NCBI RefSeq assembly: GCF_009911265.1 | Contig: NZ_QXXA01000006.1 | Location: 62,001 to 126,000, forward strand | Direction: 5' to 3' | DNA from: Senegalia massiliensis | Lineage (GTDB): Bacteria > Bacillota > Clostridia > Tissierellales > SIT17 | Length of the DNA stretch: 64,000 nucleotides | Shown: positions 18,062 to 28,700 of the stretch, piece by piece | Position numbering within the stretch: the stretch's first letter is position 1 | Layout of the letters: the number at the start of each line of letters is the position of its first letter | Translations under genes and position numbers: made by a program | Notes under the pieces: model-generated | The model's input: only the letters and a program-made list of their open reading frames with translations | Database searches by the model: none | Told to the model about the DNA's origin: nothing

Positions 18062-19429
18062 TTATTTTTCATTATATTTTTCTATATCAATATTGTTCAT
18101 AACCTTACTTGAAACCAGTCCTGCAAGCATAGAACCACTTACATTTACTGCAGTTCTACCCATATCAATTAATGGTTCAATTGCTATTAAAAGTCCTACA
18201 AGCCCAACAGGAAGTCCCATTGTAGATAAAACTATTAAAGCTGCAAATGTTGCTCCTCCACCTACACCTGCAATACCAAATGAGCTAAGTGCTATTACTA
18301 TTACAAGTTTAATTAAAAATGCTGGCGCTAAAGGGTTTATTCCTACAGTTGGTGCTATCATAACAGCAAGCATAGCTGGATAGATTCCTGCGCATCCATT
18401 TTGACCTATACTTGATCCAAGAGATGCTGATAAATTTGCATGGCCTTCTGATACTCCGAATTTATCTGTTTGAGTTTCAACATTTAATGGAATCGCTCCT
18501 GCACTAGTTCTAGATGTAAATGCAAATGTTAAAACTGAAGCTGATTTTTTAAGATATGTCATAGGATTTAATCCAAATATAGCTAGTATTACAAAGTGAA
18601 TAATAAACATAATTATAAGTGCTACATATGAAGCTATTACAAATTTAAGTAACCTTGCAATTTCACTAAAATTACTTGTAGAAACCACCCTTGTCATAAG
18701 AGCTAAAACTCCATATGGAGTAAGTCTTAATACTAAAGTAACCATTCTCATAACTACATCATGAAGTGTAGATATTATTTTCGCAAAATGTTCTGCTGAT
18801 TCTGGTTTCTTTCTTCTAAGACCAAGTGTTGCAATAGATATAAATGCTGCAAATACAACTACTGAAAGAGTAGCTGAACTTCCCTGACCAGTCATTGCAT
18901 AAAAAGGATTTATTGGTATTATCTCAACTATTTGTTCAGGAATAGGTTTTGCTGTAAATTCTCCTAATCTGTTTTCTAGATTATCTGCTGCTTGTGATTC
19001 ATCTTCTCCCACTTGAAGTCCTTCTGCAGAAAGATCAAATATAGATGCTGTACCTACACCTACTAAAGCTGCAATACCTGTAGTTAATACTAATACTAAT
19101 ATTATAATACCTGCCATCTTACCTAAATCTTTTCCAGTTTGTTTTATTATGGCTCCAGTTATGGCTATAAATACAAGAGGAATTACAATCATTTTAAGAA
19201 GTCTTACATATGCTGTACCTACTATTGAAATCCATGTATTAGATTGAATAACAACCTCTGAGTTTGGACCATAAATTAATTGCAGTACTGCCCCAAATAC
19301 TATACCACCAAGTAATGCTAAAAGTACTCTTTTGGTAAATGATACATATTTCTTTTGCATCATAAATAACCCAAATGTTATAGCTAAAAATACTAAAATG
19401 TTTATTATGGTTAAAAATATATCATTCAA
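18062..19429 (-). CDS. tcyP: L-cystine / dicarboxylate:cation symporter (TcyP-like)
   Basis: A 455-residue glutamate-transporter-fold symporter. The N-terminal order (two long helices, then RLLKMIVIPLVFIAITGAI), the serine-rich reentrant stretch TFAFTSRTSAGAIPLNVETQ, and a second hairpin near VGGGATFAALIVLSTMGLP are those of the TcyP/YdjN cystine carriers rather than GltP. It imports cystine using the ion gradient. A palindrome-like element overlaps the promoter, consistent with sulfur-dependent control. The ATG follows AGGAGGCAATA. No other sulfur gene is adjacent. Confidence 0.85.
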   Translation of the reverse strand: MNDIFLTIINILVFLAITFGLFMMQKKYVSFTKRVLLALLGGIVFGAVLQLIYGPNSEVVIQSNTWISIVGTAYVRLLKMIVIPLVFIAITGAIIKQTGKDLGKMAGIIILVLVLTTGIAALVGVGTASIFDLSAEGLQVGEDESQAADNLENRLGEFTAKPIPEQIVEIIPINPFYAMTGQGSSATLSVVVFAAFISIATLGLRRKKPESAEHFAKIISTLHDVVMRMVTLVLRLTPYGVLALMTRVVSTSNFSEIARLLKFVIASYVALIIMFIIHFVILAIFGLNPMTYLKKSASVLTFAFTSRTSAGAIPLNVETQTDKFGVSEGHANLSASLGSSIGQNGCAGIYPAMLAVMIAPTVGINPLAPAFLIKLVIVIALSSFGIAGVGGGATFAALIVLSTMGLPVGLVGLLIAIEPLIDMGRTAVNVSGSMLAGLVSSKVMNNIDIEKYNEK

Positions 19430-19459
19430 TATTATTGCCTCCTTCTCTTTTTTTATATT

Positions 19460-19484
19460 ATACCATACTATTCCGGTATGTAAA
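19460..19484 (-). promoter_or_regulatory. Promoter of tcyP with an embedded inverted repeat (possible Rrf2/CymR-type operator)
   Basis: On the minus strand, TTTACA (-35) and TATAAT (-10, forward positions 19457-19462) are 16 bases apart. The inverted repeat ATACC-N10-GGTAT (19460-19479) fills the spacer and touches the -10, the place for a repressor. The placement before a cystine carrier suggests a cysteine-responsive Rrf2 regulator, but the match to a known site is from memory only. Confidence 0.4.
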
Positions 19485-19497
19485 TAGGGAATTAAAA

Positions 19498-21303
19498 TTA
19501 TTCTATATTTACACCTGCCATTTTCATAAGATATATTGCATTTCTAGTAGTTGATACACCCCTCCTTAACTTATAATCAAAATGTATTTCTCCTCTTTCA
19601 TAGTATTCCTTGAAATGATAATTTAGTACATTACCCAAAGTCTCCTTTTCCATTTCACCTAATTCTAAATCATGAGTAGAAACAAGGCCTATAGCTTTAT
19701 TCTTATAAAGCTGTTTTAAAAGCATTTTTGCACCAATATGTCTATCATATGAATTGGTACCTTTAAATATTTCATCTAATAAGAAAAATACTTGCAAATC
19801 TTTATTTGACTTTTCTACTATACTATTTATTCTCTTAAGCTCGCCATAGAACGAAGAAATACCTGCTTCTAAGTCATCACTTATTCTCATACAGATTTGT
19901 AAATTCATTATAGATAAATTCATACTTTCTGCACATACTTTACAGCCACAATAGCCAAGCACTATATTTATTCCAATAGTTCTTAAAAAAGTACTCTTCC
20001 CTGCCATATTTGAGCCTGTTACAAGTATTACTCTAGAAGGATCTTCTATATTTATACTATTAGCTACTCCTTTTCTTAAAAGAGGATGAGCTATACTTTT
20101 TGAATTAAAAATTGAATCTTTTTTTTCTATATTTGGAAATACCCAATCTCTATTATCAAAACTAAGTCCTGCAAAAGAACTTAATTCTTCTAACTCTCCT
20201 ACTATATTAATCCATTTTTCAACATTATCCCCTGATTGTTCTTTCCATTTATATAAAGATATTAAACACTGATAATCCCATAAAAGTAATACATTTATAG
20301 GAAAGAAGATCATATTTTTTCGATTTAGAGATCTTTCAACTATTTTCTCAAGTTTTCTTAATTGATTAGAAGCATCCTCATTATTTTTATTTTTTAAACC
20401 ATCTCTTAAATCTAAAATATATTTAGATTTAAAATTACCTTTTTCAAATTTTTCTATCATCTTTGCATAGGTTTTTATATCATCTCCATATTTATATATT
20501 TTGTCAAATTCCTTATTTAAGTTGTTAGAGTTAAGTGCTCTCATCAAAAATTGAATTGCTACAAATGATAATGCTACTATTTTTGGTATAGCTAAAAATA
20601 CATATGCCCCTAAAAGTAAAATAATAGTTATTAATGGTAATACTTTAAAAAATATATTAGTACTTTTTTTAGTATATATATCTTCTTTATGTTTCGACCA
20701 TAATATTATATCTGTATTATCTCTATTACCCTTCTTTTCCTTCTCTATAGCTGATGCAGCAAATCTTTGTCGCCACCACCTCTTTTTTGCTAACTCTTCT
20801 ATAGCTTCTTGTCTACTTTTTATAACTTCTATATCTCTAGGAGGATTCTTTAAAATATTTGCTAACTTTTCTTTCCCAATAGGAGTATATGTCCTATTTA
20901 TATATTGAAAAAGTGAATTTTTACCGAATATATCTAAGTCATAACTAAATCTATGATTCATATCAATAAACTCTTTTCCATCTTCTTTGAAATTTTTCCA
21001 ATTCCAATTTAACCTTTCTATTCCATTACTATTTATATCTCGTATAGATGATATATATCTATAATAATTTTTTAAATAATTATGTATTTTTACAAGATAT
21101 AAAAATAATAATAATGAAATAGTAAATAATCCCCATAATACTAAATCACCTAAATCTCTAGCTAAAAATATCCCTAGCATTATAATAACTGCAGCTGTTA
21201 AAAGTCTAATAGTACTAATTATATTCATTGTTTTATTTGTACCTTTTAATAAATCACTATACTTTGCTGTTCTTCTTTTATATATATTTATTGGCTCAAC
21301 CAA
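19498..21303 (-). CDS. Membrane-anchored MutS-like ATPase
   Basis: A 601-residue protein with the C-terminal ATPase of the MutS family: Walker A TGSNMAGKSTFLR, Walker B FFLLDEIFKGTNS and the histidine switch STHDLELGEME. The N-terminal mismatch- and connector domains are missing. Instead there are two pairs of hydrophobic helices near residues 25-75 and about 220-260. This is the layout of the MutS-related membrane family common in Firmicutes and Bacteroidetes; its function is not known to me. TTG 21303 is preferred, eight bases after AAAGGTGG; an in-frame GTG 12 bases upstream lies in that site. It is divergent from amrB. Confidence 0.85.
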   Translation of the reverse strand: MVEPINIYKRRTAKYSDLLKGTNKTMNIISTIRLLTAAVIIMLGIFLARDLGDLVLWGLFTISLLLFLYLVKIHNYLKNYYRYISSIRDINSNGIERLNWNWKNFKEDGKEFIDMNHRFSYDLDIFGKNSLFQYINRTYTPIGKEKLANILKNPPRDIEVIKSRQEAIEELAKKRWWRQRFAASAIEKEKKGNRDNTDIILWSKHKEDIYTKKSTNIFFKVLPLITIILLLGAYVFLAIPKIVALSFVAIQFLMRALNSNNLNKEFDKIYKYGDDIKTYAKMIEKFEKGNFKSKYILDLRDGLKNKNNEDASNQLRKLEKIVERSLNRKNMIFFPINVLLLWDYQCLISLYKWKEQSGDNVEKWINIVGELEELSSFAGLSFDNRDWVFPNIEKKDSIFNSKSIAHPLLRKGVANSINIEDPSRVILVTGSNMAGKSTFLRTIGINIVLGYCGCKVCAESMNLSIMNLQICMRISDDLEAGISSFYGELKRINSIVEKSNKDLQVFFLLDEIFKGTNSYDRHIGAKMLLKQLYKNKAIGLVSTHDLELGEMEKETLGNVLNYHFKEYYERGEIHFDYKLRRGVSTTRNAIYLMKMAGVNIE

Positions 21304-21410
21304 AATTATATCCACCTTTCTTTTATCTCTATATAATAATTGTATCTAAAAAGGGTAAATATATCCATAAGAGATTTAATTTTTTGAAATTAATTTGGAG
21401 GTGAAGAAAT

Positions 21411-22238
21411 TTGAGCATAGAAGGTTTTTATTTACTCCCCCACCCTCCTATAGTTATTCCAGAGGTTGGAAGAGGAGAAGAGCAGAGAATAAAAGAAACT
21501 TATGAAAGTTTAGAAACTGTAGCAAAAGATATAAAAAAAATTTCTCCTAACACTATTATTTTAGTAACTCCACATGGTACTATGTTTAGAGATGCCATAT
21601 CTATTTCATATGGTACTACTATACATGGAGATTTATCAGATTTTGGTGTGAATAATGTAAGCATGGATTTAGATATTGATTTGTCTCTCACTGATAAAAT
21701 TTATGAATTAGCTGAGAACAAAGAAATTCCCATATTAAAATCAACATCTTCATTACTAGATAGTTATGATGCTTCTTTTTATTTAGACCACGGAGCAATA
21801 GTTCCATTATATTTTATAAATAAATTATACACTGATTATAAAATAGTCCATATAACTTATGCTCCAATAGAAGATGAAAAATTATATGAATTTGGAAAAG
21901 TTATAAAAGAAGCAATAGAAAATATGGAAACAAAATCAGTATTTATAGCTAGTGGAGATTTATCTCATAGACTTAAAGATAGTGGTCCTTATGACTATCA
22001 TCCAGCTGGAGAAAAATTCGATAAAGAAATATTAAATCTTTTAACTAAAGGACAAACTAAAAAAATATTTAATATGGACAAAGAAATGATAAAAGATGCA
22101 GGAGAATGTGGAATGAGATCAATTCGTATACTTTTAGGTACGCTTTCTAATATGGACTATAAAGGTACACTTTTAAGTTACGAAAATACTTTTGGTGTAG
22201 GATATGGAGTGATGAAATTTGACTATAAAAGGAAATAA
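21411..22238 (+). CDS. amrB: AmmeMemoRadiSam system protein B (MEMO-like dioxygenase fold)
   Basis: A 275-residue MEMO1-family protein related to extradiol ring-cleavage dioxygenases. Recognisable stretches are LLPHPPIVIPEVG near the start, TPHGTMFRDAIS, SYDASFYLDHGAIVPLYF with the conserved histidine, and ASGDLSHRL followed by GPYDYHPAGEKFD. The start codon is TTG, preceded by GGAGGTGAAGAAA. It heads a three-gene operon with amrA and amrS; the next gene starts within its last 20 bases. The system's reaction is not settled; the three proteins co-occur widely in anaerobes. Confidence 0.92.
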   Translation: MSIEGFYLLPHPPIVIPEVGRGEEQRIKETYESLETVAKDIKKISPNTIILVTPHGTMFRDAISISYGTTIHGDLSDFGVNNVSMDLDIDLSLTDKIYELAENKEIPILKSTSSLLDSYDASFYLDHGAIVPLYFINKLYTDYKIVHITYAPIEDEKLYEFGKVIKEAIENMETKSVFIASGDLSHRLKDSGPYDYHPAGEKFDKEILNLLTKGQTKKIFNMDKEMIKDAGECGMRSIRILLGTLSNMDYKGTLLSYENTFGVGYGVMKFDYKRK

Positions 22239-22749
22239 CCCTTATGTAAAATTAGCAAGAGAAAATTTAGAAAGCTATATAAATAACAGACATATATTAA
22301 ATACTTTACCTGATTATATAACAAAAGAAATGCAGCAAACTAGAAGAGGAGTATTTGTAACTCTTCATAAAAATGGTAATTTAAGAGGTTGTATTGGTAC
22401 AATTTTCCCTGTAACCGAGTCCGTAGTTGACGAAATTATAAGAAATTCTATAGAGGCAGGAGTTTATGATCCTCGATTTCCTGCAGTTACAAAAGATGAA
22501 TTAAAAGATATACAATTTTCAGTAGATGTACTATCAAAACCAGAAAGAACTAGCAGAGAGAATTTAGACCCTAAAAAATATGGAATAATAATTACAAGTA
22601 ACAGAAAAAATGGAGTATTGCTTCCTGATTTAGAAGGAGTAGATACAGTGGATCAACAAATTAATATAACGCTTAAAAAAGCTCAAATAAGTCAAAGTGA
22701 AAATTATGAAATAGAAAGATTTACAGTTACAAGATATGAAGAAGAGTAG
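22219..22749 (+). CDS. amrA: AmmeMemoRadiSam system protein A (AMMECR1 domain)
   Basis: A 176-residue single AMMECR1 domain with the family hallmark LRGCIGTI at about residues 55-62 and TRRGVFVTLHKNGNLRG just ahead of it. The start is TTG 22219, overlapping the end of amrB, with GGAG nine bases ahead inside amrB, so translation is coupled. AMMECR1 supplies a conserved surface around LRGCIG thought to be an active site, in complex or sequence with MEMO and the radical SAM partner. Confidence 0.92.
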   Translation: MTIKGNNPYVKLARENLESYINNRHILNTLPDYITKEMQQTRRGVFVTLHKNGNLRGCIGTIFPVTESVVDEIIRNSIEAGVYDPRFPAVTKDELKDIQFSVDVLSKPERTSRENLDPKKYGIIITSNRKNGVLLPDLEGVDTVDQQINITLKKAQISQSENYEIERFTVTRYEEE

Positions 22750-22757
22750 GTGATATT

Positions 22758-23624
22758 ATCAAAAAAGAAGCTATGTTTTATGAAAAACTAGATGATAAAA
22801 AAGTACATTGCTATTTATGCCCACATAATTGTGTAATAGAAAATGAGAATGTAGGTAAATGTAGTGTAAGATTGAATGAAGATGGTAAGCTTTTTTCTAC
22901 TAATTATAGAGAAGTTACAGCTATAACAGTTGATGCTATAGAAAAAAAGCCTCTAAAATTCTTTCGAGAAGGATCAAATATATTATCTGTAGGTACATTT
23001 GGATGTAATTTAACATGTGCTTTTTGCCAAAATTATTCTATAGCTCAATTTACAGATTATCATGCACATAGTCAAAGGATAACAGAAGAAGAATTAGTAG
23101 ATTCAGCACTTAATACCAGTAATAATATAGGACTTGCATTTACTTATAATGAGCCTACGATTTGGTATGAATATGTATATGAAACAGCTAAATTATTAAA
23201 AGAAAAGGATAGCACTAAATCTGTAGTAATAGTTACAAATGGATTTATAAATAAAGAGCCCTTAGAAAAATTGCTCCCATATGTAGATGCAATGAATATA
23301 GATTTAAAAGGATTTAATAATGAATACTATACTGAAATTTGTGGTGGCAGATTAAATCCAGTACTAGATTCAATAGAAATAGCAGCAAAAAGTACCCATG
23401 TAGAAATAACTACACTATTAGTTACAGGAGAAAATGATAATCTAGATGAAATAGAAAACTTAACAAAATTTCTATCTAATATAGATAAAACCATCCCCTT
23501 ACACATTACAAGATATTTTCCAATGTATAAAATGGATAATCCACCTACAGATTTAAATATAATGTATAAAGCAAAAGAAATAGCAGAGAAATATTTGGAT
23601 AGAGTAGTTTTAGGGAATATATAA
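22758..23624 (+). CDS. amrS: AmmeMemoRadiSam system radical SAM enzyme, probable non-AUG (AUC or AUU) start
   Basis: A radical SAM enzyme of the AmrS family (PFL-activase-like). The cluster motif C-x3-C-x2-C lies in FGCNLTCAFCQNY, and an extra cysteine set near the N-terminus (CYLCPHNC) is typical. The first ATG is 22773, but the family's usual N-terminus (KEAMFYEKL) starts upstream of it. The in-frame codons there are ATT 22755 and ATC 22758, placed right after AGGTGAT. I therefore start at ATC 22758 (288 residues); ATG 22773 (283 residues) has only a weak site. It is the last gene of the amrB-amrA-amrS operon. Confidence 0.85.
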   Translation: MKKEAMFYEKLDDKKVHCYLCPHNCVIENENVGKCSVRLNEDGKLFSTNYREVTAITVDAIEKKPLKFFREGSNILSVGTFGCNLTCAFCQNYSIAQFTDYHAHSQRITEEELVDSALNTSNNIGLAFTYNEPTIWYEYVYETAKLLKEKDSTKSVVIVTNGFINKEPLEKLLPYVDAMNIDLKGFNNEYYTEICGGRLNPVLDSIEIAAKSTHVEITTLLVTGENDNLDEIENLTKFLSNIDKTIPLHITRYFPMYKMDNPPTDLNIMYKAKEIAEKYLDRVVLGNI

Positions 23625-23652
23625 AGCTGAACTTTTATTAGTTCAGCTTTAT
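23621..23652. terminator. Bidirectional terminator between convergent operons
   Basis: Twelve-bp arms ATAAAGCTGAAC/GTTCAGCTTTAT around an 8-base loop, between amrS and the convergent DUF4179 gene. Confidence 0.88.
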
Positions 23653-23655
23653 GCA

Positions 23656-25059
23656 TTACTTTGATAAATCTATAGTAAAAGGCTCTAATTTTTTATTTTC
23701 AATAAAACTTGTGAAATCAAATCGTAAAATAGTATTTTCTAATGAGAAATCTTCTATCTTTTCTTCTCCATCAAGTTCAAATACTGATTGAAAATGATAA
23801 TTATCTTTATCAATTAATTTTACATTATTTCTAGATATACTATGACCTTTAGGTAAAAAAGGATTTTCTGGATCAATGTCATTGATAAAGTCTTTATCAA
23901 CTAAAGAAAAGCTATAAGATAGATTGTGAGCTAATATATCAAATTTATCCTTGCTTAAATTTTCCTTTAGCCCCTTAAAATTATAATCAACAATTAGTGT
24001 ATTTCCTTCTTCAGTAATATTTTTTACTTTAATTTTAAAATCTGTACGTTTACTTTCTAATATAAATGATCTTTTATTTAAAGTCTCTTGAACGGGAGTC
24101 TCAGATATTAAAAGAGACGGATAAAGTTTAATTGATTTTATATCTTTATCAATTTTATTAATATTTTTCCTGTAAATATTATAATGATTATCTTCCTTTA
24201 CTAAGGTAGAAAGTTTAGTATTATTTTTATAGTTAAATAATTCATTCCCATTTTCATCTTCTGCTTTATAAATATCTATATAATCATTTTTATATTTTGA
24301 TACAGTTTCAAAAATCATATTGGAAGTTTCTCTTGCTACATTAATTTCATCAATTTTTATTTTAATTTCTTCGTCTTTATAAAACTTAGATTTATTAACC
24401 ATTAATGTCTTATTTATATCTTGTTTAATAGGAACATCAAAACTCCAATTTCCTTTTATACCATTAATATTATGAATAGAAACAGGTAATGTGAAATCTT
24501 CTTTAATCTCTCCATAAGGATATTTTAATTTCCATTGAAAGTCATATCCATCTTCTGATTCATGTATTCCAGTTGACATATTATTAAGCCATGAATCTTC
24601 CTTATCCCCTTTATTATTTTCAAAATTAACATCAAAATGTAATTCTCCTTTTTCAATATTTCCACTTACATGTCCTATAATTGAAACATTATCACCATCA
24701 AAATATGCATTCTTTAATTTAACTGTCACTCCATTTTGAGTTATTTCTTCATCTAATTCTGTTACTAATTCATCTTTAGCTAATTCTACTCCTAAGTTAT
24801 CTCCAAATTCTTCATATATTCTTCCAATAAAGGGTGCACTAGCTAATACTTGATTCATACTGGGAATGAAAAAACCTGATAAAAAAGTAATACCACAAAT
24901 AGATGCAGCAGCTACACAACTAATTATTAATTTCTTTTTAGTAGATTTTTTTGTTTTAGTTTGACTCTCTCTTTTTATTCCTTCATCAATTGCATTGAAA
25001 ACATCTTCTTTTGGTACTTCTATTTTATTAATAGATGACTTTATATATTTATTATCCAT
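23656..25059 (-). CDS. DUF4179-type anti-sigma factor, single-span membrane protein
   Basis: A 467-residue protein encoded directly behind an ECF sigma factor. Residues 1-45 are cytoplasmic (sigma-binding part), then one transmembrane helix (KLIISCVAAASICGITFLSG), then a long extracytoplasmic beta-rich part that fits DUF4179 with a C-terminal domain of immunoglobulin-like layout. It would hold the sigma factor at the membrane until an envelope signal releases it. ATG 25059 is chosen because AAAGGGAG lies eight bases ahead; an in-frame TTG upstream overlaps that site. It overlaps the sigma gene by eight bases, so they are coupled. Confidence 0.85.
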   Translation of the reverse strand: MDNKYIKSSINKIEVPKEDVFNAIDEGIKRESQTKTKKSTKKKLIISCVAAASICGITFLSGFFIPSMNQVLASAPFIGRIYEEFGDNLGVELAKDELVTELDEEITQNGVTVKLKNAYFDGDNVSIIGHVSGNIEKGELHFDVNFENNKGDKEDSWLNNMSTGIHESEDGYDFQWKLKYPYGEIKEDFTLPVSIHNINGIKGNWSFDVPIKQDINKTLMVNKSKFYKDEEIKIKIDEINVARETSNMIFETVSKYKNDYIDIYKAEDENGNELFNYKNNTKLSTLVKEDNHYNIYRKNINKIDKDIKSIKLYPSLLISETPVQETLNKRSFILESKRTDFKIKVKNITEEGNTLIVDYNFKGLKENLSKDKFDILAHNLSYSFSLVDKDFINDIDPENPFLPKGHSISRNNVKLIDKDNYHFQSVFELDGEEKIEDFSLENTILRFDFTSFIENKKLEPFTIDLSK

Positions 25060-25585
25060 AACTTCTCTCCCTTTCAAATTTCTTTTTTAGTTCTGCTTTA
25101 CCTCTACTTAAATAAGTCTTTACAGTCCCTTCTGGTATGTTCATCATTTTACTAATAGTTTTTATAGAATAATCATGATAATAAAAAAGTATAATTGGTG
25201 TTCGGTAATTTTCCTTTAATTTACCTATAGCTTCTATAATATATAAAGAATCATTATCTACTACTCCAATATCAGAGTTTAACTTAAAGGAAATACCTTC
25301 TGTTAAAGAAACAATATTTTCCCTTCTTGAAAGTACTTGACCGGCACATCGAATTATAATCTTTGTAAACCAAGTCATGAAATACTCTGGATGTTTTAAG
25401 GTATGAATAGATATTAACGCCTGATAAGTTGCTTCTTGAACAATATCTAAGGCATCTTCTTTGTTATGTACATATAAATAAGCTGTGCGATAAATTTGTT
25501 CATAATTTTTCTTAAGTAATCTTTCAAAAGCATTTTTATTCCCTTTTATTGCTTTTTTTATTAATTTATAATCTTTTTCTTCCAT
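25052..25585 (-). CDS. ECF-type RNA polymerase sigma factor
   Basis: A 177-residue sigma-70 family protein with region 2 (FERLLKKNYEQIYRTAYLYV, then EDALDIVQEATYQAL) that melts the -10, and region 4 (ILFYYHDYSIKTISKMMNIP, then EGTVKTYLSRGKAELKK) that contacts the -35. It has the SigV/SigW-like short linker. The partner anti-sigma gene follows with an eight-base overlap. It probably autoregulates, but no clear ECF promoter was identified upstream by eye. The ATG follows GAAAGGAGTTATGAA. Confidence 0.9.
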   Translation of the reverse strand: MEEKDYKLIKKAIKGNKNAFERLLKKNYEQIYRTAYLYVHNKEDALDIVQEATYQALISIHTLKHPEYFMTWFTKIIIRCAGQVLSRRENIVSLTEGISFKLNSDIGVVDNDSLYIIEAIGKLKENYRTPIILFYYHDYSIKTISKMMNIPEGTVKTYLSRGKAELKKKFERERSYG

Positions 25586-25660
25586 TTCATAACTCCTTTC
25601 AATACATTAGTGGGCAAAATGGATAAAAAAGTTTCAACTTTTTTAAATTTTATCATAAAA

Positions 25661-25691
25661 AAACTAGAACGGATTTAATCCATTCTAGTTT
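25661..25691 (-). terminator. Terminator of the M28 peptidase operon
   Basis: Composite stem AAACTAGAA / GGATT / AATCC / TTCTAGTTT with one internal mismatch, followed on the minus strand by a T-run. The ACTAGAA arm recurs in the terminators at 42823 and 44378. Confidence 0.82.
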
Positions 25692-25736
25692 CTTGTTTTT
25701 CTTTTCAATTAATATATATATCATATTTTATATAAA

Positions 25737-28700
25737 TTATTTAAAAAGATTTTGTTCATTTAATTGGCCTCTTTCTACTCCCCATTCTAAGCTGTAAGGA
25801 GCATATAAAGTTGACAATAATATCATATTTATTATTGTAAATATAACAAATGTTTTTAACAATGCTTTATTATTTGTCTCTTTCAAGTAGGAAAATGTAA
25901 TTATCAAAGCACATATTGCTATGATAATAGGTACTATTATATACTCCATTGAATATCCAAATACATAATTCTCTCTCATGGATATTATTTCAAATAAAAT
26001 ATTGATTATTAAACTACTAAAAACTACAACTTTAAGATATTTAGAGTTTTCTTTTCTTAATAACCTATATATCCCGAGAACTATTAATCCTGGTAATACC
26101 AAATACATTCTACTGACTAAAAATACAGGCATCATAATTATATTTTGTATTATATTTCCTAATTTTATAAAGAAATCTACCTTTTTCTCATCATTTCCAA
26201 ACTGAGAGTCTGATGATGAAGATTTCAAAGTATAGTTATTTCCCTTACCTTCCATCCAAAAAACATAACTATAGTTACTTGAATCTAAAATTTGTAAATC
26301 TTTTATATTTACTTTATCTTTTTTGTATATTAATTTTTCCTCAGTAACTCTTCCATTATATAAATTTCTTAAAAATATATAAGATACATTATTTTTATCC
26401 TTGCCTTTTGCTACTAATGATATCTCTCCATCTTTATCCATATCTTTATTTATAGTTAAATTTATATCTTTATCTACTTTAATGCCACTATTTCCAGTCA
26501 ATTCTAATTCCTTAAAAGATCCAATAGTTGAGCTTCTTGACCCTAAATTAAATGTCCCATACTTAATAGTTTTTTTATCGTTTGTAAATATATAACCCTT
26601 ACCTATATCTATCCCAAATTGAATATCATTCTTTTTATCTATTTTTCCTATTGATTTGATTTCTCCTATTTCTTCATTAGAATTACTATATAAGTATAAT
26701 AATTCAGTATTTGAATCTTGTTCTCTTTCTAATAGTATATGAATATTTTTATTTCTATCTTCTTTAGCCTTAATACTTTCAATACCAGAAACAACTTTTT
26801 CTCTCACTGAGCCTTCATTTATTAAATATAGCCTTTTTCCATCAGATGCTATTATATAAGGTGTCTTACCTTTTCTTAATACATCAAATCCAATAATATT
26901 ATCTTTTATTTTTTCAACTTCATTTCTATCATTTATTTTAGAGAGTGTGTTTTTGTTTATAAAATATACTTTATTGTCTAATATTTTTATATCTTCTGAT
27001 GATATATTATCAAGATTTAACTCCTCCCTATCACTTAATTCACCTTTTTTATTTATTGTTAAGTTAGCTATATTTTTATTATCATTTATAACTATATTTA
27101 TATTTTCATAAAAATCAGAGTCATATATACCCTGAGCTTTAGTGATATTTTCAGTGTCCTTCCATGGCTTGCCTTTATATTTATCTGTATTTATCATCCT
27201 AGTAACTCCATACTGTTCGTATTCATAGAAGGTATTATAAAATAAAATTAAAATCATTATCACAATTAAAAGTATAATAGTAAGTATAGGTTTGCCCTTT
27301 TTCTTTCTATATTTTAATAATAATAGAAAAACAAAAATTATAAAGAATAATGATACTATTAATATATATATATTCTTATTTTGAGTATCAGATATACTTC
27401 TATTTATTAAATCTTTAGCTTTAACTCCATAGTAATCCGTTATCCATAATACAAGCTCTCCAGGTTGTTTTAATCTTTCTTTATCAATATTATCTATATC
27501 ATCACTGTATGTATGAATAAGTTCCATTGATGGATGATTTAATGTTATAGAAGGAATGTCTTTCTCTCCAAATACAGCATGATCACTAGAAGCTGAAGGA
27601 TTAAGCTTTAAATCCTCTCCCCACTTATCTTTTATTTCCTTTGCTAAATCTTTACTAGTTTGGCTATTGGGAAAATAGTCTATATACAGGTCTAGATTTT
27701 CTTTAGATCCTATCATATCTAGATTGATAATCTTACTTCCTATTAAATCAAAAGGTCTAGACCTAGTATAATAAGTGGAACCTTTAAGTCCACTTTCTTC
27801 TCCATCAAAGGCTACAAATACTATATTTTTCTTAGGAGATATATTGCTTTCTTTAATACTCCTAGCTATTTCTAATAACATACCTATACCTGACGCATTA
27901 TCTAATGCACCATTAAATACTTTTCCATCTGCATCATAGCCTACATGATCATAATGCGCTGTTATTATCAAAGCTTCTTCTGTTTCCTTGTCTTTAGCAG
28001 GGATATAACCTATCACATTTCTCATATCTACCTTTTTCACATTTAAATCCATATTAAATTTAATGGTATATCCCTCTTTAGTATATTTTACTAATTCACT
28101 AAAAACATCAGATTTAACTAAAATTCTAATTAATTGAGATTCTTCGGTATCATCAGTCTTTCCATCCGTTATTACAGTTTTAAGAAATTTCTTTTCACTA
28201 TTATCTTTAGATGGACTTATTACTAGATTAACTCCTAAACTCTTTAATTTTTCTATGTCAATATGGTTATAAAAAGTTTTAGAACTTAATATTATTTTAC
28301 TATTCTCTTCTATCTCATCAAGTGATTTAACTATAGTTGCATTACCTTCTATTAACCCACCTACAGTATTATTCACAGGAAGTTCAGTATAGTCATCTCT
28401 GATACTATATTCATGAGCTATATTTCCGTTTTTATCTATAACTTGAAAAGTAGATTCTTCTTCAAGGATAGGAGAGTAGTCTTGAAATTCTTGAAAGTAT
28501 TCATTTCTCTTATGTATAGGGGCAAGTCCCATTTCTCTAAATTCATTAGCTATATATTCTGATGCTTTTCTATGTCCCTCTGCCCCAGGGAGTCTACCTT
28601 CATATTCATCAGATGATAACTCTTTTATGTGGTTATAAGCATTGTCTTCATTAAACTTTAAATTATTAGTATTGCTACAACCCATAAGAGTAACAATCAA

